Below are positions 8,217 to 17,200 of a stretch of DNA of 64,000 nucleotides, in pieces. The DNA lies in NCBI GenBank assembly GCA_965223435.1, contig CBDCWQ010000020.1:310001-374000 (forward strand), read 5' to 3'. This DNA is from CBDCWQ01 sp965223435 (GTDB lineage: Bacteria > Myxococcota > Kuafuiibacteriia > Kuafuiibacteriales > Kuafuiibacteriaceae). Made by a program: the position numbers and the translations under genes. The first letter of the stretch is position 1. Each line of letters begins with the position of its first letter. The notes beneath the pieces were generated by a model that did not search any database, had not been told where the DNA came from, and was given only the letters and a program-made list of their open reading frames with translations.

Positions 8217-9263
8217 TCAGCACGAGTGGGGTTTTTGGGCCCGGATCATCACGCTTGGAGCTGTAAAGAGCCGCGACGTCGATAGGCCCATGAACCCGGC
8301 TTCGCTAAGCCACTTGCAGAGCTCACTCTCCGGCCATACTTGGGCGCCAGAAACAACGTAGAAAAACAATTCGTTATATCCAGCAGATGCGTCGAGGGGT
8401 CGGTCAGTCCCCCTGTGCGCGCCATCACAAAGTATGATCTGACCACCCGGACGCAGTGCTGAAAATGCATCCACCAGCAATTTCCTGGCCTCGGCTTCGC
8501 TGGCGTTGTGTAGGACATTGAAGATCAGGACGACATCCACTTCTTGACCAAGCGCGTCACGACGGAAGTCACCTGGCCGGAACGTGACTAGGTCGGAGAG
8601 CCCTTCTCGCTCAATGATCACCCGGCCCGCATCGCAGGCGGCCGGAAGGTCGAGCACTTCCGAACAGGCCCCGAGCTTCTTTGCGATCAACCCACCAAAG
8701 AGACCATGCCCGCCACCGACATCCACGATGCGTTTTGCCCCCTTAAACACTTTCGCTCGACTCAAGACTTCTGGGCTCATGACCTTCGCAAAAGCGGCGA
8801 GCGCGCCCATGTAGGACCGCCAAAACTCGGGCGGGTGCGCCTTGTCGTGTAGACGTACGATGTTACCGGACCGTACTTGTTCGTCGAGATTGTCAAGAAG
8901 CTCATGGCAATAACCGAGGAACGCAACCACGTCCACCATAGAAAACTTTGACGAACGGAGGAGCCACTTCTTCACGACCCTCCGGTTCATATAAAGACCG
9001 TTTTTGCGGTTCAGCACACCAAAACCGGTAAGAGCGTTGGCGAGCGCGGTGATGCCCGCGACGTGGCATTGTAGTGACTTAGCCAAAGCCTCCACCGACA
9101 AGGGACCCTGAGCCAAGGCTTCAAACAAACCAAGGCGAGTTCCGGTGACAATAACCTTGGAGTAGCCGATGCCAAGAGTCGCTGAGACAACCGGCCGCGG
9201 AACCAATCCCGACAATAGGCCTACGCGCTCGATGAAGTTGTCACCGGCAACATCTAAGCGCAT
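8217..9263 (-). CDS. SAM-dependent O-methyltransferase with winged-helix dimerisation domain
   Basis: A 348-residue protein of the plant COMT/CrtF/polyketide type. Residues ~1-110 are the dimerisation winged helix (VTGTRLGLFEALAQGPLSVE followed by ALAKSLQCHVAGITALANAL). Residues ~170-330 are the Rossmann methyltransferase, with motif I VDVGGGHGLFGGLIAKK, an acidic ribose-binding EVLDLP, and LIFNVLHNASEAEA followed by LRPGGQIILCDG. These enzymes methylate hydroxyls of small aromatic or polyketide-like molecules, or act as divergent hydroxylases; the substrate here is unknown. The ATG at 9263 is preferred. A longer in-frame extension to 9641 is Arg/Ser-rich, unlike the family, and probably not translated. 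It is likely co-transcribed with the ATP-grasp remnant. Confidence 0.85.
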   Translation of the reverse strand: MRLDVAGDNFIERVGLLSGLVPRPVVSATLGIGYSKVIVTGTRLGLFEALAQGPLSVEALAKSLQCHVAGITALANALTGFGVLNRKNGLYMNRRVVKKWLLRSSKFSMVDVVAFLGYCHELLDNLDEQVRSGNIVRLHDKAHPPEFWRSYMGALAAFAKVMSPEVLSRAKVFKGAKRIVDVGGGHGLFGGLIAKKLGACSEVLDLPAACDAGRVIIEREGLSDLVTFRPGDFRRDALGQEVDVVLIFNVLHNASEAEARKLLVDAFSALRPGGQIILCDGAHRGTDRPLDASAGYNELFFYVVSGAQVWPESELCKWLSEAGFMGLSTSRLFTAPSVMIRAQKPHSC

Positions 9264-9742
9264 GAGAAAACTTACAAGTAATGTTCTCCTCAAACAAGCC
9301 CGAGCAGGGACAGAAGAGGGGTTTTTACGATCAATCTTCAAGGCAAACACTTTGACGTTGGTGCCCAAGAGGAATCGCCGACTCCCAAGCCGAAAGACGA
9401 TTGCAAGCCGTGGAGGCCCGTCAATGAGTCGCATGCATGGAAACCACCGTCGTTTTTTCGGGGCGAATTCAACTCTCTCCCTTGATTCGGACGGTTCTCT
9501 TGGGATGAACTTTCGGATAGAGGGCCTTTCGAGAATTACACGCGTCGGCTCCGGCAAGCTGTTGGATTCAGTCGCCGATCCGATCGATTTTGACGAGCTC
9601 GATCGGCTCGAACTCGACGGCGAACGGCTGCGCGTTGTCAAAGGGGACTATTGGGCGTCGGGATTGGAGTATGCGACGTAGATTGACAGTATGACTCGCA
9701 TCCCCACGATGCTCCGATACGCGTACCTCGTTTCCATAATCG
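9264..9742. other. Upstream region of methyltransferase; possible gene fragment on plus strand
   Basis: No complete gene is supported. The plus-strand frame ending at 9681 finishes with protein-like sequence (DPIDFDELDRLELDGERLRV and onwards, without low-complexity bias), whereas the opposite strand is Ser/Arg-rich. It may be the tail of a decayed gene. It has no credible start. Confidence 0.25.
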
Positions 9743-10348
9743 ATGACCTCGACGGCAAAATCTGCCGAATCTTGTGGCAGCGCAGCAGAGCTCAGGCCCG
9801 TAGGTCAAAAGGTTCGCGGAACGTTCGCTGGCGCCAGCAATCATTTCAAGCGAATCTGCGGTGTTTCGAGCAGCCAAGATAGAGTGTATCGACTCGAAGT
9901 CACGAAGTCCGCGCTCCTCCGGATGACATGCTCGCCAGCCACAGAAGACGTAGTCTATCGATTTGAAGTTATGGAAGCGGTCCGGTTCACGGCAGAGCAC
10001 AAGCCCGTATTCAACGACAGCCACATCTATTTGGCGCTTCGTAAAGGCATCTGCGACACCAATGAAGACGTGAGCTGCTCACGCCATCGCTTTCTAAATG
10101 AAGAAGAAACGCCTTCGAGGCTCGAAGCATGGCTCGAGCCTGGCGTCTATTACTTTATCGTCGGTGCCGGTGGCTTCACTGACCGCTATAGAGTCAAGCT
10201 TAAGTTCGACTCTCCAACGTACACCTGCGAAGCGCCCCAGGTTCTTGGTGTTTATGATCAAAAGGTAACCGGCAGCTTTGAGCAAGGGGCTTTTCTTTCC
10301 TCCGCGACCTGTGCTGGGGGCGGTCAGGAGAGGACATTTTTGACCTGA
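9743..10348 (+). pseudogene. Fragment of a secreted protein with PPC-like beta-sandwich repeats
   Basis: The frame contains pieces of a repeated myxobacterial-style module related to pre-peptidase C-terminal domains: GTFAGASNHFKRICG, then VVYRFEVMEAVRFTA, then IYLALRKGICDTNEDVSCSR, then LEPGVYYFIVGAGG. Partial second and third copies flank it (DRVYRLEVTKS; VTGSFEQGAFLSSATCAGGG). There is no signal peptide, and the frame starts mid-module. It also ends mid-module, because reading the next frame after 10338 would continue DIFDLKFDP. This is most simply a decayed or frameshifted remnant of a larger secreted multi-repeat protein. Confidence 0.5.
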
Positions 10349-10798
10349 AGTTCGACCCGGTTCCGTAGCGCGACGGCCGAAGCCGGCACAAACGTCGGGC
10401 TCGACACAAAGATGGCCTCCCCAGACTCTCTTTCTGCGGGAGGCCTCTAAGCCCCCAAGCGACACCGGATGCGACGACGGGTGCCTTGGGCCGGTCAACA
10501 TCAAGACTCCACTTGGTTTGTTACATTCAAATACCAGTTATTTTCGTGACCGCGGGCAAGTTCATCCTCACGGGCAAACGACTTTGCTTGATGTCCCGTC
10601 GATGGGACACGTGGCGGTGTTTGGTCTTAGAGGGTGTGATCTAGCCAACATGATTCTTCGTAAGATGGGGGCGGCTGTATCCAACCTGTGGGGCCGCTGC
10701 CCCCCAGTATTCGTTTGTGCTTCGCACCATCGTTTATGTGACTTGCTGAGATGATAGCTTTGCTGAACTCGGCACAAAGTTTGCGTCTGCACGTTCTC
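10349..10798. other. Intergenic region with two hairpins upstream of LRR lipoprotein gene
   Basis: No gene is seen. A hairpin with arms GGCCTCCC (10414-10421) and GGGAGGCC (10438-10445) follows the PPC fragment, without a T-run. A second, imperfect GC-rich stem (GGGGGCGGC with GCCGCTGCCCCC) lies around 10665-10708. No clear sigma-70 promoter was recognised. Confidence 0.3.
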
Positions 10799-12949
10799 AT
10801 GAACAGTGAGGCTTGTCTCCAGATTGAAACACCTATTCTCACGAGAGCGCTCATGGTTGTTTTGGCAATGGTATGGATGGGGTTCGCTGCCGGATGTGGA
10901 TCTAGGCCAGAAAGCGTTGCGGTTTCTGGATCTGACCATGCCGGTGGTTCCGCCGCCCGCGAAAATGCTGGCGACGGCACAGAGTTCGAGGACATGTTCG
11001 GCGAATTCGAAATCCCGTTTGACGCGGGTGAATTCATGGACGCTCCGGGGGATGAGGGTGCGATGGGCGCGTTCTTCGACGATGAAATGGCCGATGAGGT
11101 TGACGTCGAAGGTCAAACCGGACCGTGTGCAGAGCACGTCGAGTGCCCCGGCGACGTCGTCGTTGAGGGATCACAGTCTCTCTTTAGCCTTGCTCGGTGC
11201 CGGCACGTCGAAGGGGACGTGCGAATCTCAGAGTGGGAAGGTGACGCGCTGGGTGCTCTTGAATGTCTACGTTCCATCGGAGGGGATCTGGTCGTTTCCA
11301 AGGCGAATGCGGTTGTGCGTCTATCGAGCTTCAATGGTTTGGAGTCGGTGGGGGGAGATGTTCTTGTGGAGTGGAACGAACAAATGGTCGAACTCGACGG
11401 TTTCGAGCGCCTCTTGAGGGTTGAAGGCAGCTTCACCATTCAGCACAACCTGGCGCTCACCCAAATGCATCTGGCGCCGGAACTTCAAGTTATCGAAGGG
11501 GCGCTAAGAATCTGGCACCACTCGGCGCTCGAGGCCTTTTCGGGGCTGAGTAAGCTCCAGGCCATCGGAGGGACCTTTACGATGCATCAGCCCGGCAAGG
11601 TTTCCAGCGTATCGGAGGGCACACTCGCTGCGTTGACAACCATCGGTGGGGGGCTGCGGCTCACCGGTGGCGGCGCCTTGGAGCATCTTCCAGGGCTTCA
11701 CCGTTTGTCTTCGGTCGGGGGTGATGTCTGGATATCGGGCAGGCGCTTGGCGAGTCTTATGCCCCTGTCGAACCTCGAAACCATCGGTGGCGACCTCAGC
11801 ATGACAGGCAATGCGACCCTCGATTCCCTCGAGGGTCTTGAAGCTCTGGAAGCAGTCGAAGGCAGTCTTGCTGTAAGCCAAAACGGGCTGTCCACGCTGA
11901 AGGGTCTGGATGGCCTCCGGACCATCGGCGGCTCCCTATCGGTCAGCGGTCGTGCGCTTCGAGCCCTGGAGGGCCTGACGGCCTTGAGTTCGGTCGGAGG
12001 ATCCCTGTCCATTGGTGAATCGTCGATCACGACTCTTGCCGAACTTGGTCGCCTGAGCGCGGTGGGCGGTTCGGTGTCCATCAGCGGCTCGCGTCTGAGC
12101 ACCCTGACGGGTCTTGATAACCTGACCGCAATTCCCGGCGCCCTCTCGGTGACCGATACGGGCGCGAATCTTTCCGATCTTACGGGGCTTCACAATCTAC
12201 GTTCCGTTGGGGCCGGTCTCGAGGTATCCCGCAACCAAGGGTTAACAACGCTGGCTGTGTTTTCCAACCTGGAACGCATCGGTGAGCTTTCCAACAACGA
12301 TGTGTTTGGACAGTCTGGTGCGATCGTCATCGATGAAAATGAGCGTCTCGTAGACCTCCGCGGGTTGGAGGTTGTGGCTTGGGCGAAAGACGTGTCGATC
12401 ACAGACAATCCACTGTTGGAACGGCTTGATGGTCTCGGCAACCTCGCGACCGTGGAAGGGAAACTGGCCATCGAGGGAAATGCTGCGCTGACTGATTTGC
12501 GGGCTCTTTCTTCTCTGAAGACCCTCGCCCTCGATCTCAACGTTGTGGATAACGATGCGCTGGTGACCCTCAGTGGCCTTGACAACCTTGAGTACATCGA
12601 AAGAGATCTGCGCATCTGGGACAACCGAAGGCTCGAAGACATCACCGCGCTCAAAAGCTTGAGCTTTTTGGGCCGCGGCCTATCCATCAGCAAAAATTTT
12701 GTGTTACCGGCTCTTGAGGGTCTGAGTGGCATCACATCCATCACCGGTGATCTTCATATTACGTCCAACACCGGTCTAGAAGAGCTCAGCGGAATCGAAA
12801 ACCTCGTTTCGCTCGGACCGGACGCCCGAATGACCATCGCCCGAAACAGTTCCCTCCCCGAGTGTGAGGCACGGGCCGTGGCTTTGCGCCTCAACAAGGA
12901 ATGCTACCAATGTGATGACGGCAACCGCGGTACAGGAACTTGCGAGTAG
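10799..12949 (+). CDS. Surface lipoprotein with receptor L-domain / leucine-rich-repeat-like array
   Basis: A lipoprotein of about 716 residues. The signal reads LTRALMVVLAMVWMGFAAGC with lipobox FAAGC. The chosen ATG at 10799 gives an Arg before the hydrophobic core; an upstream ATG at 10751 is possible, while the ATG at 10853 lacks positive charge. An acidic, Gly-rich stretch (mature residues ~1-90) precedes roughly twenty 22-25-residue repeats of the type GLEALEAVEGSLAVSQNGLS and LRTIGGSLSVSGRALRALEG. Alternating 'tIGGsLsI' strands and 'L.gL..L' turns are typical of receptor L-domain solenoids used for protein or glycan binding. A Cys pair and CYQCDDGNRGTGTC close the C-terminus. Role: probable surface adhesin or recognition protein (inference). 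It is convergent with the RHS gene. Confidence 0.8.
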   Translation: MNSEACLQIETPILTRALMVVLAMVWMGFAAGCGSRPESVAVSGSDHAGGSAARENAGDGTEFEDMFGEFEIPFDAGEFMDAPGDEGAMGAFFDDEMADEVDVEGQTGPCAEHVECPGDVVVEGSQSLFSLARCRHVEGDVRISEWEGDALGALECLRSIGGDLVVSKANAVVRLSSFNGLESVGGDVLVEWNEQMVELDGFERLLRVEGSFTIQHNLALTQMHLAPELQVIEGALRIWHHSALEAFSGLSKLQAIGGTFTMHQPGKVSSVSEGTLAALTTIGGGLRLTGGGALEHLPGLHRLSSVGGDVWISGRRLASLMPLSNLETIGGDLSMTGNATLDSLEGLEALEAVEGSLAVSQNGLSTLKGLDGLRTIGGSLSVSGRALRALEGLTALSSVGGSLSIGESSITTLAELGRLSAVGGSVSISGSRLSTLTGLDNLTAIPGALSVTDTGANLSDLTGLHNLRSVGAGLEVSRNQGLTTLAVFSNLERIGELSNNDVFGQSGAIVIDENERLVDLRGLEVVAWAKDVSITDNPLLERLDGLGNLATVEGKLAIEGNAALTDLRALSSLKTLALDLNVVDNDALVTLSGLDNLEYIERDLRIWDNRRLEDITALKSLSFLGRGLSISKNFVLPALEGLSGITSITGDLHITSNTGLEELSGIENLVSLGPDARMTIARNSSLPECEARAVALRLNKECYQCDDGNRGTGTCE

Positions 12950-13174
12950 TCACACGACTAGGGTCGAAAAGATGCCGGGCTAGAACTGGCCTCAAAATCG
13001 TTTTGCTGCCTTGATGAAGAGCCTCCTGGGGCCGAGAAGGCGCACGTGAAAGTCGTGTACAAGTTTCGTAAACGCAAACGCGCTGATGCGCGTGCGCGAG
13101 CTATTTCCGAGCGAGCCTTGTCAGCATGGCTACAATTCGAGAAGCTCTTTGTGCCTGCGCGTGTCGCTATGGGG

Positions 13175-14260
13175 CTACCGGAGTCTAATGGGTTGACCCA
13201 GCTCGTGGGCTTTTTCTCCGTTTCGGTGGAGTTTGCCCCGTTTGTGCTCATAGCGAATCATGCGGTCTCGGTCTTCGAACAGGATTCTCCGGCGTCGACC
13301 GTTTTTCTGATAGTGGCCATAAAGCGGTACGTCGAACCCAAAAACCTTGGTTTTTCGACTGGCTTTGGCCAGGTTTCGAGCAAAACCGTTCGCTTCGGTG
13401 TTGCATCCGTACAGGTAGACCTCAGACGGCTTGGACTGGGCTCGGTTCAGGGCCCGCGCAAATTGTTTGGGGGTGATGCGGCGTGACTTTGTCGGTTTGA
13501 GGGCCGACTCGTTTTCGATACTGTGTCCCATATACACCACTTTGTCGTAGGCGCTGTTGGCCAGCGCTCGGTTGAGATCTCGGACGCTCGCGATGCGGAC
13601 AACCGTCACTTTGGCGTCTTTTCCGAGTTCGGGGGCAAAAGCGGCCCCCACCGCTTTTTCGAAGGCTTTCCACTTTCGCGCGTTCCTTCGGTATTTGCCC
13701 AGCTTGTAGGACTTTGGCTGGTTTGCGCCATACACCACCAGAGCCCGGATGGGCTTTTTGTTCACCGACTTGCCTTGCTCTCCGTCGGGGTCCCAGTACA
13801 AGACGGGGTTTTGGTCCACGTACTGAAAAGGATGAAGCGCCCAGGGCTGACTGAGCACCCGCTGATTGGGGGTCTTGAGAGGCGGATCTGCTGAAAGCCA
13901 TCGGCCGGTTTCGGGCGCCATCCATCGTGCACCGTGGTACGACCACCCGGTATCGGGATCAGACACCTTGTTCAGCACGTTGTGGCCTTCCTTTTTGAAG
14001 TCGACGCTTCCGATTTGTGGGTTTGTGTTCCCAACAACCGAAAACGCATCGACGGTGGCTCCGAAGGGCTCGTACCGGCGTTCTTCAAAGACGGTGCCGT
14101 CGGTTCGGGTCATGAGGGAGGGGCCAGCGCCCACGCCTCGATGAAAATAGAGGGTGCCCACGGTGGCCCAAAGGGCGCGGTCGCTTTGCCCAAAATCGAG
14201 ACATTGGCCACCCGCACACGGAAGAGAAGGGGCACAAGCGGCTTGAAAGAAGGCCGCCAT
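13175..14260 (-). CDS. End of RHS core plus C-terminal payload: putative clan CD (caspase/DUF4347-like) cysteine protease
   Basis: This is the -1 frame continuation of the RHS gene upstream. It may also start at ATG 14260, but contains the ordinary end of an RHS cocoon: DGTVFEERRYEPFG, then GWSYHGARWMAPETGRWLSA, then the core-terminating PVLYWDPDGE, which fits PxxxxDPxG. The ~200 residues after that motif (13780-13178) are the variable tip. It has Rossmann-like strands, His in YDKVVYMGHS and Cys in SEVYLYGCNTEANGFARNLA. This spacing matches clan CD peptidases (caspases, gingipains, DUF4347). In RHS and TcC proteins the tip is autoproteolysed inside the cocoon and released as the toxin. Protease function is inferred from motif order. 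An alpha/beta-hydrolase reading of GHS is possible but lacks the nucleophile-elbow Gly. Confidence 0.68.
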   Translation of the reverse strand: MAAFFQAACAPSLPCAGGQCLDFGQSDRALWATVGTLYFHRGVGAGPSLMTRTDGTVFEERRYEPFGATVDAFSVVGNTNPQIGSVDFKKEGHNVLNKVSDPDTGWSYHGARWMAPETGRWLSADPPLKTPNQRVLSQPWALHPFQYVDQNPVLYWDPDGEQGKSVNKKPIRALVVYGANQPKSYKLGKYRRNARKWKAFEKAVGAAFAPELGKDAKVTVVRIASVRDLNRALANSAYDKVVYMGHSIENESALKPTKSRRITPKQFARALNRAQSKPSEVYLYGCNTEANGFARNLAKASRKTKVFGFDVPLYGHYQKNGRRRRILFEDRDRMIRYEHKRGKLHRNGEKAHELGQPIRLR

Positions 14261-17200
14261 GGCGAACGCACGGGTGGCTTTTTTCCAAATAGGGTCGGAA
14301 GTTCGCGCCCGAGTCGGTTGCGCTCGAAGGTCTGTAGCACGCCATTGCCAAAGCGCTCGCGCAAAATCCGGTCTTCCGCATCTTGGGACTCCAAGGTCCA
14401 TAGGTCGCCGGCCGCCACCGCTCTTCCGGCCGCGTCGTAGGACATGGGGACCGACAGATCGTCGTCATACTGGACCTCGAGCATCAGGCCGGAGGGCGAG
14501 TAGCGTGTGGTTTCGCCGGCTGAAAGGGTGTCGACGCGCCTCTTGATCTGGATCTGACGCCCAAAAGCATCATAACCGAGTTCAACTTGGCCGGTGGGTT
14601 CTTCCACCCAGGCCAGCCGGCCGGCGGTGTGTTTGTAGTGTGTGGGATCTTGTGCCGCATCATAGTGGTATTGATAGACGGTGGCGTCGTCGCTTTCGGT
14701 GCGAGCGAGACGCCCGGCCCCGTCGTAGGTGTAGGTGACGCCTTCGTTCTCTCCGTTTTCCTGACGAACAAGAAGGTTTTGGTCGTTGTAGGTGAGGGTG
14801 CGGGGACCCATGTCCGGGTCGCTGGCGAACACCAGTCGGCCCAAACTGTCGTAGCGGAAGGTGTGTTCCACGCTTCCTGCTTGAAGAGACAGATTGAGGA
14901 TGCGCCCCGAGGCATCGTACGAGGCTTCGATGGATTCGACCACGCCATCCACCGTTCGTTCGGTTCGGCGGATGCGCCCCTGGCCGTCGAGCAGGGAGGT
15001 GACCGGGTTGAGGTCGTCCTGCCTTTGGACCCGCTCGAAGGCGCGAAAGGTGAGGGACTTTTTGGTGCCGTCCGGAAGAATGTGTTCACGAACGCGATCG
15101 AAGGCGTCGTATCTGAGCCGCTGTTTTTCCGTATCGCCTGGCGTTGCCCTTCGAAGGTCGCTGCCATCAAAGTAGAAGGCCTCATAGACCGATGTCACGC
15201 GGCCTTTGTGGTCACGTTCTTTCCATTCGTCGATGAGCCACCGGTTGGGCTCGAGCCGCACGCCACGGAACAAGACCTCTCCCGCACCGTTGGAGACCGA
15301 GGTGGTCTGTCTCCAACCGGAATCCGGCGTGACATCGTTCGGCAGAGGGCCCAGGTCGGCAAGCTCGCCGTCGAACACGAAGGTGGTGGTTGTGGGCAAG
15401 GCCGCGCGCCAATCGTATACATAGTGCATGTGGGCCGGGTGGTGGTCTTGGGCAACCGACAGAAGGCGTCCGAGCGCGTCGTGTGTAAGATGCTGCACCG
15501 CGCCTGAAGGATCGATGTAGGATTCAGGCAGTCCTCGGACGGTATCCCAGTGCATGGTCCACGTCAGCGTCTGGCCAGAATTCGGTTCGACGGTCTCGGT
15601 TTCAGGAAACAGGCCGAGCGGATCGTAACCGATGGTTCGATGAATGCCACCTTCGTAAAGCCTGAGTGGTTTCCAGGCTTCGTTGTAGGCAAGGGCCGCC
15701 TTTTGGCGGACCCACCGGGCTTCGGATTTGAGCCAGCCGTAGGTTTCTCGTTCGAGGCCCAAGCCCGCTTGGCAAAGGGGTTTCGGATCTTTGGTCGGGC
15801 CTCCGTAGAAGGTCTGCGTCCACGACAGCAGGGTTCCATCGTGTTCGAAAGTCTTCGACTCACAAACTCGGTTGCGAACATGGAGCTTTGGGTCGTGCTC
15901 GGCATAGCGGGTGTGGCGCACCACTTCGTCTCCCGATTGATCAAGCCGACCCAGGTTGTGTTCTCGAATCACCCTGCCTTGGTTGTCGTGCTCGAGCCAC
16001 ACCAGGGTTTCGATGGGGGTGGACACGCCTTCGTAGTGTTGCGTTCGTGTTTCTCGGGTGACCGGTACGCGAAACGAGGGATGGTCCGGCAAGTCGGCCA
16101 CGGGGTGTGCGGCCCAGCGGGTATGGGTTCGCTTGTGGCGCTCGCCCAGTCCGTTGACGAGCTCAACAGACTGGGTTTTGCCTCGGAGCACTCGGTTTTT
16201 TCCCAAACCCGCATGGTACCGCGTGGTTCGAATGCCCATGTGCGTGGCGTCTTCACCCCCAACTGCGATCTGGCTGCTCTTCAAAAACCCGGCGAACTCT
16301 CGGCGATGCCGGTCCCAGACCCCATCACGGATGCGGTAGAGAACCTTGCGAACTGGACCGTTGTCCCCCAAGTCGATAGAGGTTTCGACCGGCACCGGGA
16401 TCGAAACCGGGAGGGTATGATCCCAGGGGCGCCCGGCCTTGTGGGCGGACACACTGAGGACCGCGGAGCTTGCATAGCGAAAAGAAACCACCCGACCCAG
16501 TCCGTTGTCGATTTCGGTCAACATGGCGGTGTGGGTGGCGCCCGCCAAGTCGAGGAGCCACATGCCGCGAGGAGACGACCACACCACATCGAGGGAGCCG
16601 TTGCCGTTGAGGTCGGCGAGACGAACCACGACGTCGCGGGTGACGCTTTCGGGTCGCCTGAGTTTGCGAACCCTGGCGTCTAGGCTTCCGTCGGCGTTTC
16701 CGCGGTAGTACAAGACGTGCCCCGCGCTGACCACCACGACATCCATGAGACCGTCGCGGTTCAGGTCAAAGAGGTGCAGGTCCGACAGGTCAAAACCGCC
16801 TTCACCCCAAGGGTAAAAGGAACGCCGCCACGGAACGAACGTGCCGTCACCTTTGCCGAGAAAGATCTTCATCCAAGCGTCCGTGAGCCAGACCACGTCT
16901 GAAAGGCCGTCGCCGTTGAAGTCGACGAAGCGAACCCTGGCTTGGCCGGGGTCGACCTGAGGGTCATGGGGGCCGATTCGAGGGAAAAATTGCGGGTCCG
17001 CCATCCCGTGGGCATGGACCAAAGAAGTCAGAATTCCGGACGCGGCGCCGCGCACGACATCGGTGCGTCCATCTCCGTTGAGATCGGCCAAGGCCGCATG
17101 GGCCCCGAACAGGGGGAGGTTCTTGGTTCCTGGAACTTCTCCAAGCGATCGAAAATGGGTCCCATCCAGGGTTGAAGCACGCCAACGATCGTTGACCACA

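Noticed and set aside
9264..9641. N-terminal extension of the methyltransferase
   Set aside because: The extra 126 residues are Ser/Arg-rich and unlike the family, which starts near the ATG at 9263.
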